Assembly: GCA_003551485.1 (NCBI GenBank)
Contig: PUMS01000470.1
Location: forward strand, 1-11,457
Origin: Phycisphaeraceae bacterium
Lineage (GTDB): Bacteria; Planctomycetota; Phycisphaerae; Phycisphaerales; Phycisphaeraceae
Direction: 5' to 3'
DNA: 11,457 nucleotides
The position numbers were made by a program, and so were the translations under genes. Each line of letters begins with the position of its first letter. Position 1 is the first letter of the stretch. Below the pieces are notes generated by a model that worked only from the letters and a program-made list of their open reading frames with translations, made no database searches and had not been told where the DNA came from. This document shows, piece by piece, positions 5,794 to 11,457 of this stretch.

Positions 5794-7113
5794 ATGGTGG
5801 ACGCCGGACGTCGATTCATGCAGGAGAGGAAGCTGCTCATTATTGGTAGCTCGGCCAACCTGGCCGACCAGCCACCGGTCGAGCCGGTGCTGGCGATGTG
5901 GCCGGCGGGCGAGCGCCCTGCGGTCGAGACCGCCCCGCTCCATGAGTGCACCGGCACCGGGGGCAACGCCCTGCCGGCGGACATCGGCGTGGCCTGGCTG
6001 GTGCTCGATGCGGCCGACAGCACGGCCTGCGAACTGATCGCCCAGTTCCAGGAACGCCGCGTGCCCGTCATGCTCACACGGGCGGATGAATGCCGCGCCA
6101 TCGGCGCCACCTGTCACAGCGGGGCCGTGGTCGCGCCGCCGGAGGCGCCGCCGGTGGCCCTCTGCGGCATGTTGCGGGCACTGTGGAGCCAGTCGGAACT
6201 GCTGGCGGAGATGAGCAGCGAGATGCGCCTGCTCAGCGCCCATCGCGGCGGCCTGTGCGAGCAGATCGATAAGATGGACGAGGAGCTGCGCATGGCTGCG
6301 CAGTTGCAGCGCGAGTTCCTGCCTTCGAGCGTGCCCGCGCTGGAAGGTGTGGCTGCAAACGTGCTGTACCGGCCCGCAGGCTACGTCAGCGGCGACATCT
6401 ACGACGTGATGCGCCTGGATGAGGATCACCTGGGCTTCTTCGTGGCCGATGCCGTCGGCCACGGTGTGCCCGCAGCGCTATTGACGGTTTCGATCAAGCG
6501 GTCGCTGTGTACCAAGCAGATCGATCCGGTCTGGCCGGCCCGGTACCGGCTCGTGCCGCCGGGCGAGGTCCTTTCACGGCTCAATGGCGACCTGATCACC
6601 ATGCAGGCCGGCCGCATCCGCACCGCCACGGCCGCCTACGCCCTGCTCAACTGCCGCACCCGCCGGCTCGATATCGCCCGCGCCGGCCACCCCTTTCCCA
6701 TGCTGCTGAAGCGCAACGGCCGCACCGTCACCCTCGAGCCCGACGGCGCCATGCTCGGCGTGTTCCCCGATGCCGGCTTCGACGTCCAGCGGATCACGCT
6801 CGAGGAGGGCGACCGGCTGCTGATGTATTCCGATGGCTTCGAGGTCGCGTTCCGGTCCAAACCGGTGGACCAGGGCGGGCCGATGAGCCATGCCTATGTC
6901 GAGGCCTTCGAGCAACTGCGACGGGGTCGGCCGGATGAAGCCATCGCCTGGCTCGAGGGTCAGCTCGACCGGCAGATGGGCTCGCTCAACCAGCTCGATG
7001 ACCTCACCGCCGTGCTGATCTCCATCGGTGCGCCCGAGTCGGGCGGCGGCACTCATGCGCACGCTGCGCCAAGGGCGGGTGTGCTCAGCTCGGAGGTTGC
7101 GTTGAATCGCTGA
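5794..7113 (+). CDS. SpoIIE/RsbU-type PP2C phosphatase with degenerate receiver-like N-terminus
   Basis: 439 residues. Residues about 185-411 are a SpoIIE-family PP2C phosphatase, which dephosphorylates seryl-phosphorylated anti-sigma antagonists in partner-switching systems. Metal-binding acidic residues are visible: SGDIYD (D201), FVADAVGHG (D219), YSDG (D347) and LDDLT (D402/D403). Residues about 133-175 (MSSEMRLL to ELRMAAQLQREFLP) form the coiled-coil linker typical of RsbU-like proteins. Residues 12-130 resemble a response-regulator receiver: LLIIGSS, WLVLD (D72) and PVMLT (91-95) fit strands 1, 3 and 4, but the acidic pair after strand 1 is missing. I infer a pseudo-receiver. The start may be ATG 5794 or ATG 5818; neither has a strong ribosome site, and an in-frame stop at 5764 rules out earlier ones. 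The last 29 bases overlap the end of ribE. No kinase or STAS partner is in the window. Confidence 0.87.
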   Translation: MVDAGRRFMQERKLLIIGSSANLADQPPVEPVLAMWPAGERPAVETAPLHECTGTGGNALPADIGVAWLVLDAADSTACELIAQFQERRVPVMLTRADECRAIGATCHSGAVVAPPEAPPVALCGMLRALWSQSELLAEMSSEMRLLSAHRGGLCEQIDKMDEELRMAAQLQREFLPSSVPALEGVAANVLYRPAGYVSGDIYDVMRLDEDHLGFFVADAVGHGVPAALLTVSIKRSLCTKQIDPVWPARYRLVPPGEVLSRLNGDLITMQAGRIRTATAAYALLNCRTRRLDIARAGHPFPMLLKRNGRTVTLEPDGAMLGVFPDAGFDVQRITLEEGDRLLMYSDGFEVAFRSKPVDQGGPMSHAYVEAFEQLRRGRPDEAIAWLEGQLDRQMGSLNQLDDLTAVLISIGAPESGGGTHAHAAPRAGVLSSEVALNR

Positions 7114-7861
7114 TGAAGCCGGCGCGGCGGAGCATTTCCAGCGTCACCTCCCCTGCGTCTGCCCCACCCCCCTGCCCGCCGCGCTCGCTGCCTGCCCCGC
7201 CGAAGCGGCTCTCGAGCCAATGCACCACCGTCTTGGCGATCATGTCGACCTCGAGGTTGACCACATCCCCCTCCTGCACCTGCCCGAGCGTGGTCAGCTC
7301 CAGCGTCACCGGAATCAGCGCCACCTCGAACCGCGCCGGCGCGGAGCCGGCCGCGTCCGCCGGATGTACCGCGGCGATGGTCAGGCTGACGCCGTCGATG
7401 CTGATTGAGCCCTTGGGCACGATGTAGATGGCCAAGGCCGGCGGCGGCTCGACGATGATGCGCCACTCATCCTCGCCCCTGTGCACCTTCGTGATGCGCC
7501 CGGTGCCATCGACATGGCCCTGCACAAAGTGCCCGCCCAGCGGAGTATCCGCCCGCAGGGCCGGCTCGAGGTTGACCTCCCCCCGCTCGCCCCCCTCACC
7601 ACCCCCCTGCCGCACCTGGCCGAGGCTGGTCTTGTCCAGCGTCTCCTGGATGATGTCGAAGTACAGGTGCCCTTGCGGTTCATCCGGCCCGGCCTGCGGG
7701 CTCGATGGCGCGTGCGTCAGGCACACCCCGTTGACGCTGATGCTCTCACCTTCCCGGGGCCGGTAGTCCCACTGGCCCGGGTCGACCACCATGCGCACGC
7801 CGAAGGCGTGCCGTCGAAGCCCCACCACCCGGCCACGCGTTTGCACGATGCCTGTAAACAT
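7085..7861 (-). CDS. ribE: Riboflavin synthase, alpha chain
   Basis: It dismutates two 6,7-dimethyl-8-ribityllumazine molecules to riboflavin plus the pyrimidinedione precursor. Both lumazine-binding barrels are present: MFTGIV (1-6), GESISVNGVCLT (38-49), NLEPALRADTPLGGHFVQGH (97-116), then GSISIDGVSLTI (151-162), IPVTLELTTLG (183-193) and GDVVNLEVDMIAK (198-210). At 258 residues it is longer than the usual 200-220. The excess lies in a Pro/Ser insert at 51-65, a Gly/Glu insert at 84-95, and a C-terminal tail from about 220 rich in Gly. The second-barrel motif, usually IPHT, reads IPVT here. ATG 7861 begins the canonical MFTGIV, so the start is firm despite a weak ribosome site. I see no FMN riboswitch in the 90 bases upstream. 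It lies downstream of the glycosidase gene and ends 29 bases inside the opposing phosphatase gene. Confidence 0.95.
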   Translation of the reverse strand: MFTGIVQTRGRVVGLRRHAFGVRMVVDPGQWDYRPREGESISVNGVCLTHAPSSPQAGPDEPQGHLYFDIIQETLDKTSLGQVRQGGGEGGERGEVNLEPALRADTPLGGHFVQGHVDGTGRITKVHRGEDEWRIIVEPPPALAIYIVPKGSISIDGVSLTIAAVHPADAAGSAPARFEVALIPVTLELTTLGQVQEGDVVNLEVDMIAKTVVHWLESRFGGAGSERGGQGGGADAGEVTLEMLRRAGFISDSTQPPS

Positions 7862-7951
7862 GCGATGAGTCTAAGTCTCCGCGCCCCGGGCCACAATCCG
7901 GGCGGGGTTGTCGGGCGAAAACCTGCAAATGGCAGAACAGCCGCGCCGGTC

Positions 7952-9232
7952 TCACACCGTCGTCGCCTCCAGGGCCGCGTTGGCCTGGCGCAGCAGGTTG
8001 ATGTTGAACTCGATCGGCTCATCGTGGTGATCGACCAGACCATAACTGATGCCCGTGGTGGGGGCCTTGACCCAGCGGTACCAGGTGTAGCCGACCACGC
8101 CCGGGTGGTTCATGCCTTCGTGCAGCGCGGCGGGGCCGGCCTCGGCGACGTAATCCGCGACGCTGCGGCCCGCGGCCTCGGCCGGCCAGTGTTTCGGATC
8201 GGTGAACGGCGGCGACGCCCAAGCGAACTCGCCGATCAGCAGCGGCGTCTGCGTGGGACCGTAGTATTCCTGCATCCGCTCGGCCATGTTGCGGCGGTAG
8301 TTGTTGGCGGTGATCACGTCCACGTGCGGCGGCTGGAACGCGGCCAGGATGGCCTCGCCGGGCGGGGCACCGAAGCGGCTGCCCAGGATCAGGTGGTTGG
8401 GATCGTGGCGGCGGATCGCCTCGGCGGTCTTTTCCACGTACCGCTGTGCGAACAGCGTCGAGAAGGCCTCCTGCTCGGTGCCGTAACCGGGTGTGGTGAT
8501 GATGTGGCCCTCGGCGGTGAGGCGTGCCAGGTCATCGCGGCTCTGCACGCCCTCGAGTCCCCACGCCGCGGCCATCGCGCCCACCGAGCCGTGCCGCTCG
8601 AGCACGAAAGCCCAGGCCTGCTCGCGCGCGGGCCGGTCATCAGGCAGGGCCAGGCATGTCTGGAGCAGCGTCGGGCCCTTGAGGTTCACCGTCTCGGGCG
8701 CGCCCCAGATCAGGTCGGTGTTGGCCTGGCCCCACCCCAGCTCGTTGTCGGTGTAGTAGCCGATCAACTCGCGGCTGTCGCGGCGGGGGGCACACAGCCG
8801 CGCGGCGGCCTCATCCACGGCCTCGACCCAGCGCGGGTCGAACACGTCCGGCACCTTCACCCCTCTGCCCTGGATGGGCGGGCAGAGCTTGTTGCACTCG
8901 AGAATCTCCGTCCACGGCAGGCCCTGGTCAAAAAACTCCTCGGTCACCCAGGCGCCGAAGGCATTGAAGCCCCAGTCCCGCAGGCGATGGATCGTCGCCT
9001 CGACGAACTTGCGGGGCGAGGTCTGGTAGTCGTACTTGCGATCGACGGTCGCGGCGTAGGGGCCATCTTTGGCCAGCCGCCCGCCGGGCGTGCCGGCACG
9101 ATTCACGCCGCAGACGCCGCGGAAGCGGAACGGCTCATCCTCGGGGGTGAGCATCGTCCAGCGGCCCTGGGCGTCGCGTGCAACGCGAAAATGGCCTTCG
9201 TTTCCCAATACGGTTTCGCTCTGTCGAGTCAA
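7952..9232 (-). CDS. Clan GH-A glycoside hydrolase, beta-agarase/GH50-like
   Basis: 426 residues with features of a (beta/alpha)8 retaining glycosidase. The probable acid/base is E164 in YYTDNELGWG (159-168) and the probable nucleophile is E335 in LLIGEFAW (331-338), about 171 residues apart as expected for strands 4 and 7. The strand-8 region GYTWYRWVKAP (381-391), followed by YGLVDHHDEP, is reminiscent of GH50 and related agarases. The exact family and substrate are not certain; GH42 or GH5-like enzymes are alternatives. There is no signal peptide or transmembrane segment, so it probably acts in the cytoplasm on imported oligosaccharides. The start is TTG 9232: GAGAGAGG ends 6 bases before it, and an ATG just upstream is in another frame. 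It lies 43 bases after the small membrane-protein gene and 90 before ribE on the same strand; xylB is further upstream. Confidence 0.65.
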   Translation of the reverse strand: MTRQSETVLGNEGHFRVARDAQGRWTMLTPEDEPFRFRGVCGVNRAGTPGGRLAKDGPYAATVDRKYDYQTSPRKFVEATIHRLRDWGFNAFGAWVTEEFFDQGLPWTEILECNKLCPPIQGRGVKVPDVFDPRWVEAVDEAAARLCAPRRDSRELIGYYTDNELGWGQANTDLIWGAPETVNLKGPTLLQTCLALPDDRPAREQAWAFVLERHGSVGAMAAAWGLEGVQSRDDLARLTAEGHIITTPGYGTEQEAFSTLFAQRYVEKTAEAIRRHDPNHLILGSRFGAPPGEAILAAFQPPHVDVITANNYRRNMAERMQEYYGPTQTPLLIGEFAWASPPFTDPKHWPAEAAGRSVADYVAEAGPAALHEGMNHPGVVGYTWYRWVKAPTTGISYGLVDHHDEPIEFNINLLRQANAALEATTV

Positions 9233-9238
9233 CTTGTT

Positions 9239-9246
9239 CCTCTCTC
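9239..9246 (-). promoter_or_regulatory. Shine-Dalgarno sequence supporting the TTG start of the glycosidase
   Basis: GAGAGAGG on the minus strand, 6 bases before TTG 9232. It is among the best ribosome sites in the window, making the non-ATG start credible. Confidence 0.65.
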
Positions 9247-9275
9247 ATATGAAGAGCAATGGGCACGCCGCGCGT

Positions 9276-9623
9276 TCAGCCGCCGCGAGTACGTGGTGGA
9301 TCGTCGCCCCCGGTTCCCCCGCCGCCGTCATCCTCGCCCTCGCCCTCGCCCCCGCCCCCGGAAGAACTGCGTGGACCATGCGGCTCTTCCGGGGGCGGGG
9401 GTGGGATGGCATCATCGCCATCAGGGCCGAACAGCCTGTCGCGGGCAAGCAACCACAGGTCGGGCATCTCGCGCCCCCTGCCCTGCCCCTTGCGTCGGCC
9501 GCGCTGGTCACGGGCAAGCTGACGCCGCCAGGCCCGCAGCAGTGCCCCGACCAGGAGCATACCGAAGGTGCCGATGACCACAATCAGCAGCAGCAGACCC
9601 AACCACGGCAGATAGGCACCCAT
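9276..9623 (-). CDS. Small single-pass membrane protein with Pro/Gly/acidic tail (hypothetical)
   Basis: 115 residues; I do not recognise a family. Residues 5-31 are one strongly hydrophobic segment (LGLLLLIVVIGTFGMLL and onward). A very basic stretch at 32-50 (RAWRRQLARDQRGRRKG) follows, predicting N-out/C-in by the positive-inside rule. Residues 70-115 are low complexity: PPPPPEE, SSSGGGGEGEGEDDGGGG, then TGGDDPP. The hydrophobic-then-basic pattern favours this frame over three overlapping open frames in the same DNA. ATG 9623 lacks a clear ribosome site; TACAAT at 9633-9638 (minus) ends 9 bases before it and could be a -10 of a near-leaderless message. The gene lies 143 bases after xylB and 43 before the glycosidase. 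A 17-bp inverted repeat encodes part of the tail. Confidence 0.6.
   Translation of the reverse strand: MGAYLPWLGLLLLIVVIGTFGMLLVGALLRAWRRQLARDQRGRRKGQGRGREMPDLWLLARDRLFGPDGDDAIPPPPPEEPHGPRSSSGGGGEGEGEDDGGGGTGGDDPPRTRGG
9349..9401. repeat. 17-bp perfect inverted repeat inside the small membrane-protein gene
   Basis: The arms are CCCCCGCCCCCGGAAGA (9349-9365) and TCTTCCGGGGGCGGGGG (9385-9401), separated by 19 bases. The spacer itself can pair GCGTG (9369-9373) with CATGC (9377-9381, one G-T pair), extending the stem after a small internal loop. The arms encode the SSSGGGG and PPPPPEE parts of the tail. There is no T-tract on either side, so it is not a standard intrinsic terminator. Confidence 0.8.
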
Positions 9624-9718
9624 ACAGCCATCATTGTAGGGCCACGGCTGCGACGCGTTTCTGCCGGGTGCCGGGGGTCATCGGCGGCTTGCCCGCCAGT
9701 GGCCTCGATCCGGGGGGT

Positions 9719-9730
9719 ACGAGCACTCGT
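9719..9730. repeat. Short inverted repeat downstream of xylB
   Basis: ACGAG-CA-CTCGT in the 143-base gap between xylB and the small membrane-protein gene. The 5-bp arms are too short and lack a T-tract, so it is only a weak candidate structure. I see nothing else definite in this gap. Confidence 0.25.
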
Positions 9731-9766
9731 GGACAAGCCACCAGTGGCGCTCGGGGAGTCGGCCGC

Positions 9767-11296
9767 TTACGTCAGCTTCGCGATGCGGGCGAATTCCTCC
9801 TTCAGCGCCGGGTAGAGGCGCTGGTACTGCTCGTGGTGGCGCTGATACAGCCTGGCCAGTTTGGGTTGGGGCCGCAGCTTCTGCGTCTCGCGGATGATGG
9901 CCTTGCAGGCCTGGGGGACGTTCTTCCAAACGCCCGTGCCCACACCGGCGAGGATGGCCACGCCGTAGGCCGAGCCTTCATCGCTGTTGATCGTGGCCAC
10001 GCTCTTGTTGTAGACATCCGCCTGGAGCTGACGCCACAGGGCGCTGCGGGCACCGCCCCCGGAGAGGCGCACCGTCCGCACCGTGATGCCCATATCGAGC
10101 ATGATCCTGAGGATGTCGTTCATGCCGAAGGTGATGCCCTCCAGCAGCGACCGGACGATGGCCGGGCGGTTGTGGCGTGCGGTCAGACCGATCCACCCGC
10201 CGCGGGCGTCGGGGTCGGCGTGGGGGCATCGTTCACCGGTCAGGTACGGCAGGAAGAACAGCCCCTCGCAGCCCGGTGGCGCCAGGGCGGCCTCCTCGGT
10301 CAGCAACTCGTAGGGGTCCACGCCGCGCTCCTTTGCCCTGGCCTGCTCCTCAAGGCCCAGGTGGTTGCGGAACCACTGGAATGACCCACCGGCCGAGAGC
10401 ACGCAGCCGAAGACGCACCACTTGTTCTCCACCGCCGCGCACATGGTGTGTACGCGGCCCCGGGGGTCGTAGGTGGGCTCATCGGCATGGGCATACAGCA
10501 CGCCGCTGGTGCCCATCGTGGCACTGACGATGCCGGTGGCGACGATGCCGTTGCCCACCGCCGCCGCGGGTTGATCGCCACTGCCGCCGACCACGGCCGT
10601 GCCCTCCTTCAGGCCCAGCGCTTCAGCGCCGGCGGCGTGCAGGTGGCCGCTGACCACGTGTGACTCATGGCAGGCCGGCAGCAGGTCGGGGTCGATCTCC
10701 AGAAGCGAAAGCAGCTTGCGGTTCCACGTGCGCTTCTTCACATCCAGCAGCAGCGTGCCGGAGGCATCCCCGACCTCCGTGGCGTACTCGCCGGTCATGC
10801 AGAAGCGCACATAGTCCTTGGGCAGCAGCAGGTGCCTGGTGCGGTTGTAGACCTTGGGCTCGTGGCGGCGAACCCACAGGACCTTGGGCGCGGTGAAGCC
10901 GGTGAGGGCCGGGTTACCCACCATGTTGATCAGCTTCTTTCGCCCGCCGGCGAGGGTCTCGATCTGTTCGCATTCCTTCGCCGTGCGCTGGTCGTTCCAC
11001 AGAATGGCCGGCCGCAGGGGCGTGTTGTCCCTGTCCAGGAACACGCTGCCATGCATCTGGCCGGAGAGGCCGATGGCGGTGACCTGATCCGCGCTGACCT
11101 TGGCGCGGTCGATCACGTTACGCGTGGCCTGGCAGGTGGCCTGCCACCATTCCAGCGGATCCTGCTCGGACCAGCCGGGTCTGGGTGAGGAGATGCCGTG
11201 CTCGGCCGTGGCGGTGGCCAGCACGTTGCCTTCATAGTCGCACAGCAGGGTCTTGGTGCCGCTGGTGCCGACGTCGATGCCGAGCAGATAGGACAT
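9767..11296 (-). CDS. xylB: Xylulokinase
   Basis: A FGGY-family kinase that phosphorylates D-xylulose to xylulose 5-phosphate with ATP, feeding the pentose phosphate pathway. Its 509 residues match the family length (about 480-510). Visible motifs are GIDVGTSGTK (6-15, D8), the GWSEQDP stretch (41-47), GLSGQMHG (76-83; M81-H82-G83 line the sugar site in known xylulokinases), LWNDQRT (99-105), GGSGDQPAAAVG with the catalytic base D241, MGTSG (261-265), and LSGGGARS (411-418) in the C-terminal ATP-binding domain. I chose ATG 11296 over the in-frame upstream start at 11365 because AAGGAG lies 8 bases before it and GIDVGTSG then begins at residue 6. No xylose isomerase, regulator or transporter is in the window; related FGGY kinases for other sugars remain possible. 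Confidence 0.92.
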   Translation of the reverse strand: MSYLLGIDVGTSGTKTLLCDYEGNVLATATAEHGISSPRPGWSEQDPLEWWQATCQATRNVIDRAKVSADQVTAIGLSGQMHGSVFLDRDNTPLRPAILWNDQRTAKECEQIETLAGGRKKLINMVGNPALTGFTAPKVLWVRRHEPKVYNRTRHLLLPKDYVRFCMTGEYATEVGDASGTLLLDVKKRTWNRKLLSLLEIDPDLLPACHESHVVSGHLHAAGAEALGLKEGTAVVGGSGDQPAAAVGNGIVATGIVSATMGTSGVLYAHADEPTYDPRGRVHTMCAAVENKWCVFGCVLSAGGSFQWFRNHLGLEEQARAKERGVDPYELLTEEAALAPPGCEGLFFLPYLTGERCPHADPDARGGWIGLTARHNRPAIVRSLLEGITFGMNDILRIMLDMGITVRTVRLSGGGARSALWRQLQADVYNKSVATINSDEGSAYGVAILAGVGTGVWKNVPQACKAIIRETQKLRPQPKLARLYQRHHEQYQRLYPALKEEFARIAKLT

Positions 11297-11304
11297 GCCG
11301 TGGT

Positions 11305-11310
11305 CTCCTT
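11305..11310 (-). promoter_or_regulatory. Shine-Dalgarno sequence of xylB
   Basis: AAGGAG on the minus strand, 8 bases before ATG 11296. It decides the start against the longer open frame beginning at 11365. Confidence 0.7.
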
Positions 11311-11316
11311 TCCCAG

Positions 11317-11344
11317 AATCTAAACGACCGGCGCCTGAATGCAA
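11317..11344 (-). promoter_or_regulatory. Candidate sigma70-type promoter of xylB
   Basis: TTGCAT (11339-11344) and TAGATT (11317-11322) on the minus strand, 16 bases apart, with a plausible leader of about 15 bases that would include the AAGGAG site. They match the consensus at 3/6 and 4/6 positions respectively, so support is modest. Confidence 0.35.
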
Positions 11345-11384
11345 GCGCGGAATCGGGGGAGCCACAGCGATTGGCGAAGGACAA

Positions 11385-11457
11385 TCAGGGATGCGCCAGC
11401 AGCAACTCGGGCCCCGGCTCAGCCCTGAGCCCGGGCGGCGCGGCGGCGGCGCTGCTG
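11385..11457 (-). CDS. Possible C-terminal end of a gene entering from the right edge
   Basis: One minus-strand frame is open from the right edge to TGA at 11385-11387, about 24 codons, ending in RAEPGPELLLAHP. High GC at third positions and an 88-base gap to xylB on the same strand make it plausible as the end of an upstream gene. It is too short to recognise, and the same bases form a strong hairpin, so it may be non-coding. Confidence 0.25.
   Translation of the reverse strand, partial: SSAAAAPPGLRAEPGPELLLAHP
11411..11436. repeat. Strong hairpin near the right edge
   Basis: The arms are GCCCCGGCTCAG (11411-11422) and CTGAGCCCGGGC (11425-11436), 11 of 12 positions paired, with a 2-base spacer. 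An outer pair of 7-base arms, CAGCAGC (11397-11403) and GCTGCTG (11451-11457), could close around it. There is no T-tract on either side within the window. It overlaps the possible C-terminal coding end. Confidence 0.6.

Noticed and set aside
5077..6462. Minus-strand open frame of 461 codons opposite the DUF192 and phosphatase genes
   Set aside because: It is antisense to two genes with clear domain motifs; no motif is visible in the frame itself.
7862..7951. FMN riboswitch before ribE
   Set aside because: The gap is only 90 bases and shows none of the conserved core segments or multi-stem layout of an FMN aptamer that I could recognise. A GC-rich imperfect hairpin near 7883-7910 is the only structure.
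9330..9365. Tandem repeat or CRISPR-like pattern in the TCGCCC-rich tract
   Set aside because: The units are only about 6 bases and irregular, with no spacer structure. It is low-complexity coding for the Gly/Glu tail.
7481..9577. Plus-strand open frame of 698 codons opposite ribE and the glycosidase
   Set aside because: It is antisense to two recognisable genes, shows no domain, and is explained by high GC with few stop codons. Its translation is low-order His/Arg/Gly/Ala-rich.
9245..9583. Alternative 112-codon minus-strand frame overlapping the small membrane-protein gene
   Set aside because: It lacks the hydrophobic helix followed by a basic segment seen in the 9276-9623 frame and reads as Cys/Ser/Gly-rich shadow sequence.
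11297..11365. Longer xylulokinase start at 11365
   Set aside because: ATG 11296 has AAGGAG 8 bases upstream and places GIDVGTSG at the usual distance from the N-terminus.

Overview
This is a GC-rich (roughly two-thirds G+C by eye), gene-dense chromosomal stretch. The mix of genes suggests a Planctomycetota-like bacterium, possibly of the Phycisphaerae side: a squalene-hopene cyclase, an agarase-like clan GH-A glycosidase, xylulokinase, a SpoIIE-type PP2C phosphatase and glutamyl-Q tRNA synthetase. That lineage is an inference from gene content; no rRNA or marker gene is present. I see no tRNA or rRNA gene, CRISPR array, insertion sequence or prophage gene.

Left part, minus strand. The left edge holds the N-terminal part of a chorismate-binding enzyme (PabB/TrpE-like; positions 1-223). 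Next is a complete squalene-hopene cyclase, shc (296-2443), with the DxDD motif and five QW repeats. Its 282-base upstream gap contains an AT-rich -10 candidate overlapping a strong hairpin. Then comes the most unusual gene of the window (2726-3883): a complete PurN (GAR formyltransferase) domain fused in frame to a RelA/SpoT/MESH1-type HD hydrolase domain in which every catalytic residue I can align is intact.

Centre, plus strand. Divergent from purN-HD is a probable three-gene operon: gluQ (3974-4981), a membrane-anchored DUF192 protein (4924-5766, starting 58 bases inside gluQ) and a SpoIIE/RsbU-like phosphatase with a degenerate receiver-like N-terminus (5794-7113). A perfect palindrome lies between the two divergent units.

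Right part, minus strand. xylB (9767-11296), a small single-pass membrane protein (9276-9623), a cytoplasmic GH-A glycosidase with a TTG start (7952-9232) and ribE riboflavin synthase (7085-7861) run in the same direction with gaps of 143, 43 and 90 bases. They may be partly co-transcribed. ribE meets the phosphatase gene tail to tail with a 29-base overlap. The right edge may hold the last codons of another minus-strand gene, overlapping a strong hairpin.

Most genes are recognisable housekeeping or carbohydrate genes. The best candidate for something undescribed is the PurN-HD fusion, which would physically join purine synthesis to breakdown of an alarmone (or another nucleotide). Secondary points are the 17-bp inverted repeat inside the small membrane-protein gene, the pseudo-receiver on the phosphatase, and the hairpin/promoter overlap upstream of shc.
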